A DNA stretch of 64,000 nucleotides, taken from Physcia stellaris (taxonomy: Eukaryota > Ascomycota > Lecanoromycetes > Caliciales > Physciaceae). Shown in pieces: positions 1 through 11,226 of this stretch. The notes under the pieces were generated by a model that was given only the letters and a program-made list of their open reading frames with translations, did not search any database and was not told the origin of the DNA. Numbering within the stretch: position 1 is the stretch's first letter; every line of letters begins with the position of its first letter. The DNA is taken from assembly GCA_018902385.1 (NCBI GenBank), contig JABSSW010000011.1, forward strand, positions 558,001 through 622,000, read 5' to 3'. Position numbers and translations under genes: made by a program.

Positions 1-1281
1 ATGAATAGTCCCCAGATCAAATCTTCATACTGCCAGCATTTCCTCAGACCCGCAATCTGAAGGAAGAAAACGCCGTCGTCGTCAAGCATGTCGTACACCT
101 GGGTCAGGAAAGTGGAAAAGTGCCGTATACCGACATGTTCGGCCATCTCCAAGCATGTGATCTTCTTGTAGCCTCCTTGAGGTACGGGAATGTCGCGGTA
201 GTCCATGCACAAGATCCTGCTCTGGCTTTCATCGACGCCAGCTTTTCGCAACGCGTTGTTGCCCCATGCAGTTTGATTCCTTCCGAGTGTCACCCCCGTC
301 GCTTGTGCACCGTAATTCGTACTCGCAAACTTCGCGAGTGTGCCCCAGCCGCATCCGATGTCAAGCATGGTATCGCCGGGCTTAATGCCGATTTTCTCGC
401 AAACGACCGCCAGCTTATTGTCCTGCAATTGCTCCAGAGATTCTTCCTTGTTAATATCTGATACTATGCCAGACGTATATATCATTCGCGGTCCGAGGAA
501 CCAGCCGTAAAAGTCATCGCCGCGGTCATAGTGATCGCGGACTTGCTCCTCATCTACTACGATCAGTAACGCACAGTATCGCATTTCAAGCCAATGAACG
601 TACCTTGCGAGCGCGTGTGCATTATGACTTCTGGAATCATCCCGGTAAAGAAGTATTTGAACAAGCTGATGGTGAATCTGAAGTTCGCCCAGTCATGCCT
701 GTATTCCATGATTTCCAGCGCATCGCCCTTGAAGTCGACGGCTCCTTCAAAATACATCTCGTGAAACGTCTCCATGGGGATCTTGTTCTTCCCACGATAC
801 TTGATCCTGTCATTCTCACTTCGAAAGTGGAGGTAATGCTCGGTAGGCCGACCAGGATATCTCGCTTTCTCATTCTTCCTGGGAGAAATTGTAGACGCGA
901 TACTCCAAAAGGACATGAGAATGGGCACAGAGGTGAATATAGCGATGAAGATCCATGTGAATAGTCCACCACCAAGCTGCCGCGCAAAGTATGCAGGCAC
1001 TAGGGCGAGCAGGGCAAAGAGGATAATGTTGGAAAAGCTCTCGCTTCCCGCTGCATCAGCAGGGAGGGGCCCATTCTTGATTGCGGGATACTAATTAGAA
1101 GAATCAGCTTTGTCAAGCGAGATAAATATCATCCTCAATGAGTGGGCGCTCAATGGCCGTATAGCTTACTCACTGTTGTCGTCCGAACGCCATAGTCTTC
1201 AGGAGGAGGTATGGGTGTTGGTGCAGCAGGTGTCTCGATAAACTCGAAGTCGTCGGACGTGTCCGACACCGCCTGTGACAT
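1..1281 (-). CDS. MTS1: Sphingolipid C9-methyltransferase, 5' part (gene runs off the left edge)
   Basis: Transfers a methyl group from S-adenosylmethionine to C9 of the long-chain base of fungal glucosylceramide, in the ER/Golgi membrane. Three exons are visible: 1281-1174 (36 codons, starts MSQAVSD), 1090-604 and 553-1, joined by 83- and 50-nt introns with GTGAGT and GTACGT donors. All phases agree. Exon 2 gives two hydrophobic segments (roughly residues 53-105) and the family-typical block HYLHFRSENDRIKYRGKNK. Exon 3 carries the SAM-binding motif LDIGCGWGTLAKFA and later EMAEHVGIRHF, as in cyclopropane-fatty-acid-synthase-like methyltransferases. The 3' end lies outside the window. The family is well known from Pichia, Candida and Fusarium. 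No defect is seen in the visible part. A copia element sits 327 bp upstream of the start codon. Confidence 0.93.
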
Positions 1282-1603
1282 TCCAGGTCTCCCTCAGGAA
1301 AGCCAATGGATCAATGCTGGGTTTCAATTGAGTATTTGGACATTTGGAGGAAGACATTTTTCCCTTGTTGCAGGGGTAATTCTTAGCGTGCGATATCGCT
1401 TGGCAGTTTCAGGGTTTCTTTTGATTAGGGTGTTACTGACACGTGACCTGGGCAAGTCCGTTGTTCGAAAGTAATGTATGTACCTTGGGTCAATGGATCG
1501 CTTTGAGAGCTGACCAGCGTGCTATAATCAACATAGTAGAGCAAATAGCCATATCTAAAGACTAAACGTTGGAACTTTTTAGACAAAACCGAAACGTCTT
1601 TCT
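1282..1603. other. Intergenic, 5' region of the C9-methyltransferase gene
   Basis: This is unmutated, mixed-composition DNA between the methyltransferase start codon and the target-site duplication of the copia element. It must hold the promoter of the minus-strand gene. I see no clear TATA box or second gene. The composition changes abruptly at the LTR, so the hypermutation has not visibly spread into this stretch. Confidence 0.6.
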
Positions 1604-1608
1604 ACATT
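1604..1608. other. Target-site duplication, left copy (ACATT)
   Basis: ACATT lies immediately before the 5' TG of the left copia LTR and is repeated exactly at 13328-13332 after the right LTR. A 5-bp duplication is the usual product of copia-type integrase. Confidence 0.9.
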
Positions 1609-1761
1609 TGTTGGAGTAAACTCACCATCAAAGACAATGCCAAGGCGTTATTCTGTTATAGGCTAGCGTGCAAACTTTGTACAATAATTCACATTCATCA
1701 CATGTACGATAAATAATATTATCATGAATATAAACACGTTGCATTTTACATATTTGTAACA
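1609..1761 (+). repeat. Copia 5' LTR (153 bp)
   Basis: Direct copy of 13175-13327, same length without gaps. It starts TGTTGGAG and ends TTTGTAACA. Of the 20 differences from the right copy, 13 are changed in the right LTR and 7 in this one if C/G is taken as ancestral. All lie at CpT or CpC on one strand or the other. Confidence 0.93.
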
Positions 1762-2971
1762 AATTATAAGTTCGACAATGTTTGTCAAACATCATTCGAA
1801 TCGATTTATATTATTTTACAACGTTCGAACGTTGATTTCATGCATCGATCGAAAAATCTTTGATTGATTAAACGACGATCAAGTTCGAAAACATCAAATT
1901 GAATTCACAACGAGTTTATCGTCATTTAATGTCGTCAATAAAATGCATATTGTTTACTCTAACGATCGTCATTTAATTTCTCAAAAATTCAAAAAATCAA
2001 CATCGACGTCGATCGATAAAAACGTCATTTATCGTTCAAACGAACGTCAAATTCGAACGCACGATCGATCACTCGATTTCGATAAAAACGTTTTTAAAAA
2101 ACACGAAATTTTACATACACAATTCGATAATTCAATGAATTCGTCATTGTTTCGAATCGATGTTTCGAATTCATTTGTTACGAAATGAAAAAAAAAACAA
2201 ATACGACGTGAAACTTACACGTTTTACACGACTTCACGAATCACATACGTTTTTTTTTTTTTTTTTTTTCATTTATACGATTCAAATTTTCAAACTCAAA
2301 CATCACAATGATTACGTCAAACATTATTCACAATTTTGTCGTTTTTATTTCAAAGTCAAAACAATATTTCAATTGAGAAATCGACGTCACAAACGATTTT
2401 CGAATCAATCACGTTGAATGAACAATCAATTTATCAATAAAATCAATGTTTATTGTCGAGTTTTTACACGACAAAAATATCGATTGAAATTTCATCGATG
2501 CAAAAACGAAAATCAAATTCACGAATTTTATCATCGTCGTCGAAAAACACGAACGAAATTTGAATAAAATTTTTTTTTTATTTGTTCAACAATGAACGTC
2601 AATTATCGCTTTTTTATCGTTGTTATAACGAATTCAACATTATTGATTTATTAAACAAAAATAACAAAACGTTTCAAAAAGAATATTTTCGTTTTTTTCG
2701 TCGATATCATTTTCGATTTCATTGATCGATTTGTTATTTTAACGAACGTCGAATTTTATATCAAAATCGTTGAATCATTACACAATCAATTGATCATCGA
2801 AAAGATTGATTCGAAATTCATTGTCGACGTATTTTGTCAAAATATTTTGTTGTTCAAAATGCACAAATTAATTCATTTCAATTACTTCGTGATTCGTCAA
2901 CGTGACGAGTGAATTTTCGAAAACACAAATCTCATCGAAATCGAAATTTTTTTTTTGAATTTCGTTAAAGT
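1762..2971 (+). pseudogene. Copia leader and gag 5' part, degenerate
   Basis: This is the stretch between the copia 5' LTR and the inserted gypsy element. It has only short open frames (for example 1943-2188) and no domain I can recognise. By position it should hold the primer-binding site and the start of gag. A pure T run of about 20 bases sits near 2250. The opposite half of the same gag lies after the nested element, from 9446. Confidence 0.6.
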
Positions 2972-3280
2972 TGTAAAACATTCAGAATTCAAATCAATAA
3001 AACATTGCGAGTCGAATCTCGATAAGATTATATCAAACAATTCGATCATCGAAATTCGATAAATCATGAAAACGATCAATTTGATCACGTCAACATCAAA
3101 TTTTCGATTGAATTCAACAAACTCATATTTTCGACTAGATCTCGAAATGTGTGTACGATTGAGCAAATTGATTGACTATATAAACAAAAGTCTGTAAGAT
3201 AGTTAGTTTTGCAATTATTAATTTAATTATACAATCGTTTTTGCTATACATCTTTGATGTCACATCTTTTGAGTTTTACA
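2972..3280 (+). repeat. Gypsy 5' LTR (309 bp)
   Basis: Gap-free direct copy of 9137-9445. My alignment finds 22 differences, all transitions: 19 in CpT context and 3 in CpA. A spurious minus-strand open frame crosses both copies, which is how the repeat first shows. Confidence 0.92.
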
Positions 3281-3329
3281 TTCTAATAATCATCATAATC
3301 AATAGATTAGCATCACTCGTGTATACAGC

Positions 3330-4260
3330 ATGTCTACATTTTTCATCAATATCATTAGCATTTTCACGAATTTTGAAAATGAATTCATTTTGAATTTATC
3401 AGAGCTCGATGTCATCATGAAAAAATATCGAGCATATATTCAACAACAACATGCTCGAATAAAAATATTACAACGTGCATTTGTATTTTCGATCGTTCAA
3501 ATTTTTGTTTTTAAGAAGAAATCGTTCTACATTAAAATAATGAAAAACAAATCAGAATTATTCGTTGAAAATAATTACAAAGAATGAATTCAATACGTTT
3601 GAAAAATGAAAAATCAATTCGACATGAATCAAATGAACGATTACGTCAAAAATTTTGACAAAATTAAATTCTTCTTTGTTGTAATTTTTTTAAAAAGAAA
3701 ATTTATCGCGCAATTATTCTGAAACGTCAAAATCAAAAACAATTCGAAAATCAATTATATTTGAAAGAAGTATGTCGACTTTTTAAAAAAATACTAAAGA
3801 ATTTTTCATTAAAAAGAAAAATAATTTCGAAAAATATAAAAACTATAAACAGCAAATCAATCAAACAATAAAAGATTACGATGCATATCGCATCGTTTTG
3901 TTTTCGAATTTACATGAATTTATGAAATTTTCATCAGCAATAGAGTTACAGAATTTCGTATTGAATTTAATTCAAAATCATCAGAATTTTTTGATCGAAC
4001 AAGAAATTGAAAACGACAAAGAAATAATTTTGAAACGTTTCAAACAACGAGAAGATTTACAACGCAAAAAACAACGCAATGTCAATCAAAATAAATTTGA
4101 TAACGACTTTAACAAACGCAAAAAGAATGAGAATAATTTCGATAAAAACGAAAACAACAATCGTCAATCTAATAGAAATCGACGAAAGAATCGAAAGAAC
4201 GATAAGAAATTCAAATTCGATAATTTTAATCGTGAGTCAATCAAATTCAAAAAATTATGA
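3330..4260 (+). pseudogene. Gypsy gag remnant
   Basis: Broken reading frames begin with a start at 3330 (MSTFFINIISIF) and resume at 3898-4260. The later part is rich in Lys, Arg, Asn and Glu and resembles the C-terminal basic region of fungal gypsy Gag. Its place directly after the 5' LTR and before a protease-like stretch supports this. No zinc knuckle can be recognised with confidence. Heavily mutated, not functional. Confidence 0.6.
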
Positions 4261-4418
4261 CGTTGAATCAAAATCGAATACAAAAATATCGTGAACAACG
4301 ATCGATACATAGATTGCGATAAATTTGAATGTAACATCAAAAAATGTAAAAATATTAAATCGAATACTCGCTCATTCGAGAAGACTTTTCATGAGTCAAA
4401 ATCAAAAAAATAATCGAT

Positions 4419-7400
4419 TTGATAATTTTCAATCAAATTGATTCAAAAAAGAATTCAATAACAGATGATCGAATGAATTCAAGCTCGAACGAATTCAATA
4501 CGTTCACTATCGAAATCAAAAGCGCAAAACGTCGTCGTAGAAAATTTCGCATAATCAAATGCAAAAAAATCAAAATCAAAATAAATAAAGCATTTGACGA
4601 AAAGAACAAACTGAAATTCGAAATCGTTATGAATTCAAAAGCAAAAATCAATTTAATAGATTATAAATTTGTTAAACGACTCGAATTAAAATCATTCAAC
4701 GTATCGAGTTGCGAAACAGTGATCATAGAAAATCACTCATTCAAAATTTATGAGATTTATTTCGTGCAATTCGAAATACAAAATGAAAACGACGTGAATC
4801 GTTTCTTTAACGATAGCTTTCTAGAAACAAATCTAGATTGAAACATGATTTTAAATCTATTCTGAATGCAATTATTTGAAATCAATATAGATTGAAATAT
4901 CGACAAAATCGAATCGTGATCGACGATTGTAAAATTATTTCTTTTCATCACGAATCGTATCGAGAAAATCGAATCGAAAGAATTAATCAATGCAATTTTC
5001 AATGAAAAAAAACATGTTTTCGTCATGTTCGTACAAATAATTTCTGACGAGATAAAATATTTGAATGACATACATATCGAACGACGATTACAAATCGACT
5101 TTGCTTTTGCGAAAATGAAAAAGAAAAATATCAAAAGTTTTTTTCTCGAAATCTTGAAAGAATTCGTTGACATGACAAATGAAAACAAAACATACGAATT
5201 ATTTGATCATGAATTCGACGATCACGCAATAAATTTAAAATCAAACAAAAAATCATCGTATGAATTCATTTACGCGTTGTTCGAAAACGAATTTAAAATT
5301 TTACAAATTTATTTGAATAAATATTTGAAAAACGAATTTATCAAATTTTTCATTTTTTCTGCGAGCGTTTCAATTTTGTTCGTTAAAAAAAAAACGAAAT
5401 TTTACGATTGTGCGTAAATTACAAAAATCTTAATTTTTTAACGATCAAAAATAAATATTCTCTATCATTAATCGACGAAAGTTTGAATCGTTTAAACAAA
5501 GTTCGCAAATATACAAATTTTGACATGATAACGATTTACAATCGACTTCGTATTAAGAAAAAAACGAATGAAAAACAACGTTCAAAACACGATACGAACA
5601 TTTTGAATATATCGTCATGTTTTTCGATTTTACTAATGCATTTGCAACGTTTCAAAATTTCGTCAACAAAATTCTGATCGAACGATTAGATTTGTCGATC
5701 ATTGTTTATTTGAACGATATAATCATTTATTTCAAAAACGAAACACAACACGTCGAAAACGTCAAATAAATATTAAATCGTTTAAAAAAGCACAAACTCT
5801 TTTTTAACATAGAGAAATGTAAATTTTTCAAAGATAATATCGAATTTTTGAATTTTATCGTTTCATCGAAAAAAATACAAATGCAACAAAACAAAATCGA
5901 AATTATACAAAATTGATCAGCATTTAGAAACGTGTTCGAAATTCTCGAATTTCTCGAATTGTGCAATTTTTACAAACGATTTATCAAGAATTTCAATAAG
6001 TTGACATTATCTTTGATTTTCATGCTAAAAAAATCAACAGAACTTTATAAAAAGAAAATTAAAAAAAAGCGAAATCGAAATAGAAATCACAATAAAGAAC
6101 GATTATCGAACGAGTTTTTGATTTTCGAAATTTTCGAATCATTCAAACGATTACGCAAAACGTTTATGAAAATTTCTGTTTTGCAACATTTCGATTCGAT
6201 TAAATTCATTCGTGTGAAAATCGACGTCTCGAATAAAACAATAAAAAAAGTATTTTGTCAATTAAACGACAAAGATCATTGACATTCGATAATTTATTTT
6301 TCAAAAAAGATGATACTCGCGAAATGTAACTATGAAATTCACGACAAAAAATTTTTGATCATAGTTTTCGCATTCAAACATTGACGTCATTATTTGAAAA
6401 AAACGAAAAAACAAATTTTCGTTTTGACGAATTATCGAAATCTCAATCGTTTCATGATTACAACAAAATTATCATTTCGACAAATACGATGAACACAAAA
6501 ACTGTCACGTTACAATTTTGTCATCGATTATCGTTTCGACAGTAAAAATTTTGCGAACGATTTGTCAAAACGATTTGATCACATGACGATCATCGAAAAT
6601 GAAATTGAAAATAATCGTCAAATTTTGACGCGTTTGCGACAATTTTTACAAACGAACTCAAACGAATTTTCGATTTATGTGAACGAAATCAAAGCAACGA
6701 TGCTTAAGCTCAAAGAAAATGAAAAAAACAATTTTTCGAATAATTTTCTTGACGTTTCAAATACATCAAACGTGATTATCGACGAGTGAAAAACATTAAT
6801 ATTGAGTAATGCAACGATTTTCGAATCGATCGACGAAATGATTGCGCGAAAACATATTCATGAACATGATACAACATATGACGATAAAATCATTGACAAT
6901 TTTGTCGAATTGATTCGTTCATTGCTAAAGAAAAATTCATGTGCGATTCAAATGAAACAGAAATTAATTATTTTTGAAAAGTCACACTCGCTTTGAGTAA
7001 ACGAGAAAAAAATATTATGACATGAAAATTGTTTGTACGTTTCATCGAGTTTGAAAAAGAACGTTATAAAGTCGAATCATGACAATTTTTTCGCAAATCA
7101 TTTCGATGTAAAACGCATTCTGAAATTAATACGACGAAAATATTATTGATCGAATGAAAAAAAAAAAAAAATTTTCAACATGATTCAAACATGCGAACAC
7201 AAATAAAGAAATATTGCGAAACATGTGCAATTTGCAAAAGAAACAAGACATCTCGTTACAAATCATACGAAAAACTATCGTTTTTTTATATCGAAATTCA
7301 AATGAATTGACATTACTATAAACTTCGTGACAAATTTATTTGAAAGCAAAACATGAAACGAGACAACGTATAATTCAATACTCGTTGTCGTAAATTGTTT

Positions 7401-8150
7401 AACGAAAATGACACACTACATCTCGATCAAGAAAACAGTGATCGCAGAAAATCTCGTCGAAATATTGATTCGAAAAATCATTAGATTTCATGATTTTTTT
7501 TCATCGATAACAACAAACAGAAAATCGATTTTTATTTCGAAATATCACGACGTTTTATGCTATGCATTAAAGATTAAATTTAAATTATTCACGATTTATC
7601 ATTCGCAAACAGATGATCAAACGAAACGTCAAAATTCAATCATGAAACAATATTTCAGAATTTACGTCAATTTTCAACAGAATAATTGAATAGAATTATT
7701 GTCGATGATTGAATTTGTTTACAACAATAATAAACATGCGTCAACGCAAATGTCGTCTTTTGTGACAATGCAAAAATATATTTCGAGAATGTTTTTCGAG
7801 AAATTTGCAAATTTCAAAATTAAATCAAAATTTGCGAAAAACATGTCGAAGAGTTGATCGAACTGATGAAAATATTGAAAATCAATTTAGCATTCGCACA
7901 GAAATAACAAATCAAATACAAAAATGCAAAAACAAAAATAAAACGCTTTTACGTAAAAGATTACGTCAACGTCAATGACAAAAATATTCGCATCAAACGC
8001 AATAAAAAACTCGAATGAAAATTTTTCGACTCATTCAAAATATTCAAAACAATAAAAAATCAAACATATCAACTCGAAATATTCAAACGTTGACGAATTT
8101 ATGACGTTTTTCACGTCTCGTTGCTGAAAAAAGTCAAATCTAAAAAAAAA
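4419..8150 (+). pseudogene. Gypsy pol remnant (protease, RT, RNase H, integrase)
   Basis: Protease-like sequence lies in 4419-4841 (motif KINLIDYKFVKRLEL). Reverse transcriptase lies in 5025-5900: the HAINLK and CVNYKNLNFLTIKN blocks are there, and the catalytic YLDD box reads YLND at 5707-5718. RNase H follows from about 5930 to 6590. The integrase zinc finger (CETCAICKRNK) is near 7215 and the integrase core runs to about 7700 (HSQTDDQTKRQNSIMKQY). A chromo-like tail ends with a VFHVSLLKKV-type motif near 8110. Conserved tryptophan codons read TGA at 5914, 6280, 6382, 6490 and 7687. At least one TAA (near 5766) also occurs. The element cannot encode active enzymes. Confidence 0.88.
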
Positions 8151-9136
8151 AAAAATTTCGCTAGAATTCACGTATCAATCGAATATCGAAAATGACGAAA
8201 AATTCACGAACGAGAAATTTTGAATTGAAGTCATTCTGAACAGCAAAATCTATAAAGAAAATCAAATTTCGAATAAATCATACAGTGAATCAGAGTTCTA
8301 TTATTTGATTCAATGAAAAATTACGAAAAACGTATTTGAAAATTAATTGCAATGATTAAACATTTAAAAGATATGTTTCGAGAATTTTACATGAATAATT
8401 CGAAAAAAAACGATGTCAACAAAATCATCAATCGTCGACGCGTTCGACGTCAAATAAATGTAATTTTCACGATGAAATCGTTGACAAAAAAATTTAATTT
8501 TCATACGTAATTCGATGTTGTTTATTGTTTAAAATTTACGACGCATGAAGAATTGAATCGTGTCAAAAACATTTTCAGAAATTGTTGTTCGATTTGACGA
8601 AACGATGAATATATGAAAATGAAATGAAAAAAAAATCGAAAAAATTTTCGAAATTTGATATATCGAATGCGATCGCGATTACGACGTCTTTCGCGTTTAA
8701 ATTTTTTTCATCAATTCATGAATTCGATATACGAAAAAGAAAAACAAAAAATAAAAAATGATTCGAATTCAAAATTCACTGTCATACAATTAATTGTTCG
8801 TCATCAAATCGAAAATTGTGAATTGTACGAAATCAAACATTCGATTTTGAAAACAACAAACATTTGAATCATCAAATCATGTTTTTTTTGAATCATTCAA
8901 AAAAATGTATTTTCAAATTTTTAACGCAAACTGATTAGAAATCGAAAATGAAAAATATTCAAATGCGAAAATCACGATGACAATGATTTTTCAATTCAAC
9001 GTTTTCGAATGCGAAAATCGCGATTACAACGATTTTTCAAATCTTTAAAATGAAATATATTTACACAAGCTCAAAAATCTCGATGTCGAAAAATATGAAT
9101 CATTTCAAAAAATTTCGATATTAAAAAAAAAACGCA
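8151..9136 (+). other. Gypsy 3' internal region, no recognisable gene
   Basis: AT-rich, hypermutated sequence between the end of pol and the 3' LTR. Only short open frames occur (for example 8655-8867) and none shows a domain. An A-rich tract just before 9137 is where the polypurine tract would be. Confidence 0.5.
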
Positions 9137-9445
9137 TGTAAAACATTCAAGATTCAAATCAACAAAACATTGCGAATCGAATTTCGATAAAATTATATCA
9201 AACAATTCGATCATCGAAATTCGATAAATCATGAAAACGATCAATTTGATCACGTCAACATCAAATTTTCGATTGAATTCAACAAATTCATATTTTCGAC
9301 TAGATCTCGAAATGTGTGTACGATTGAACAAATTGACTGACTATATAAACAAAAATCTGTAAAATAATTGATTTTGCAATTATTAATCTAGTCATACAAT
9401 CGTCTTTGCTATACATTTCTGATGTCACATTTTTTGAATTTTACA
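9137..9445 (+). repeat. Gypsy 3' LTR (309 bp)
   Basis: Direct copy of 2972-3280, same length. See the left copy for the difference pattern. Confidence 0.92.
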
Positions 9446-10085
9446 AAAATCATCATCGATACGATAACAAAATCAAATTCAATTGCATTGATCGTTGATC
9501 GTTTCGAAAAATTTAAACGTATTCGTTTCAATACATTAAAATTTGAATACATCGATTTTTTTTGCATTAATCAAAAATGCATAAACAACGATTTCATTAA
9601 ACATGATTTTGAAAAATGTTATTATAATCATTCAAAAAGCGTTTTCAAAAAATAAATTGACAAAAACATGTTTGATCATTCATACGACAAAACTTTGAAA
9701 AAAATTCAAAATTCACAATAACAATCAACGTCGTTGATTGAATTTTGAAAACAAATTTTGTTCATTAATTATTCAATCAACGATATGTTGTGATACACAA
9801 ATTCGAACGTCAACATTTACGTATGCAAAAATCGAAATTTTATACATTTTTTCATGTTTCACATCGAACATGTTGTAATTGCAAGCAAAATTCGTTTCAT
9901 TGTTAAAAAAAAAATCAAATTATTGCTCGTTTTTTCTTACAACAATGCAAATGATCAATTTATTGATTTGTCAATTTTTTACATGTCAAACTCGTCAACA
10001 AACTTGTTGTCAATATCAACATTCGAAAAACAAAACGTTTATTGAAACATTGAAAATCACATTTTCAAATATTAAAACAAATTAA
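9446..10085 (+). pseudogene. Copia gag 3' part and pre-integrase region, degenerate
   Basis: Resumes the copia element after the nested insertion. A Cys/His-rich piece near 9565-9645 (CINQKCINNDFIKHDFEKC) looks like a decayed Gag zinc knuckle followed by a W/YxxHP-type end. From about 9940 the motif FYMSNSSTNLLSISTFEKQ matches the pre-integrase (GAG_preint) block of copia polyproteins. Frames are interrupted. Confidence 0.65.
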
Positions 10086-10198
10086 TCGAATATGTTTTTT
10101 TGCAAAACAACGAATTATACGTTTTGAAATTACAATCACATCAAATGATTATATTGTCAACAACATCATCATTGTCGTTCATCGTATGACATCGAAAT

Positions 10199-11226
10199 TT
10201 GAATTACATGAATTTTTCTTTATTACGTCAATATTTTAAAAAATTGAATTATTTTTATCAAAACGATTGCAAAAATAATCATTGCGATGTTTGCAAATTA
10301 ATTAAAACAAAAAAAAATCGAATAAAAAAATATTCATCATGTCGAAAAGCGTTTCATATTATTCACATTGATTTAATATCAATAACGATCGAAAATTTTG
10401 AAAATGAACGTTATTACATCAATATCATCGATGACAAATTACGTTAAACGAAAATATACATCGTTAAAAACAAACACGAATGATTACAATATTTTATCAA
10501 ATACATCAATTGAATCAAACGTCAATTCGATATTGACGTCAAAATCGTACGTACAAATTATAACAACGAATTTCGCAACACGCAATCAATCAATTATTTT
10601 GACAATTAAAACATTGAATTCAATTCAATTTTAACAAATGTTCAAAACGTCAATGATGTAATCGAAACACATCAACGCATTTTCATCATCATGATCAAAA
10701 TAACGTTATTGACGAAAAACATATCGAATTTTTTGTGATCAAACATCACACATGCAATGACGTATATCAAAAATCGACGTTCAATTTCGTATTTGAAAAA
10801 TCAATTATCGTTCGAAAATATTTACGAACAATTTTCGAAATTAACGAACATGTATTCATTCGAATCAATCGTTTACGTCGTCATCAACAAAAAAATCAAA
10901 AATCATTTGAAATCGAACGTCGAAAAAAAAATTTCATCGAATATGACGATAACATCATTTATCGAATTTATATATCGATTAATCAAAAAATCGAACGCGT
11001 CAAAAATTTCGATATTTATAATTACAAATCAATATCAAAAATTGACATCGAATTCGATGAAAATTTTATCGAATCAATTGTTGATTCAACAATGATGAAC
11101 TTTTTGTTATTCACATTGAATTCATTGCAAAAAAACGAGAAATTCAATTTTAAATTTTTCAAAACATTGAAATTCGATTACATATCAAAATCAAATTTTC
11201 AAATATCATTATACAAAAATCAATAA
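10199..11226 (+). pseudogene. Copia integrase remnant
   Basis: The piece HCDVCKLIKTKKNRIKKY (about 10284-10345) followed by FHIIHIDLISIT matches the zinc-binding and first catalytic blocks of copia integrase. Around 10800-11010 a stretch like IIYRIYISINQKIERVKNFDI matches the C-terminal integrase block of this family. Many frames are broken. Confidence 0.75.

Larger units (their letters stand above)
2972..9445 (+). mobile_element. Ty3/gypsy LTR retrotransposon nested in the copia element, dead
   Basis: Two 309-bp direct LTRs (2972-3280, 9137-9445) start TGTAAAAC and end TTTTACA. The flanking 5-mers are AAAGT (2967-2971) and AAAAT (9446-9450), a duplication that differs by one G-to-A change of the kind seen throughout the element. 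Internal order is gag, protease, reverse transcriptase, RNase H, integrase, then a chromo-like tail, which is the gypsy order. It interrupts the copia gag region, so it inserted later. All frames are broken, mostly by TGA. Confidence 0.92.

Noticed and set aside
2897-3166. Minus-strand ORF repeated at 9071-9331 as a conserved gene pair
   Set aside because: Both lie within the two gypsy LTRs and are identical because the LTRs are direct repeats.
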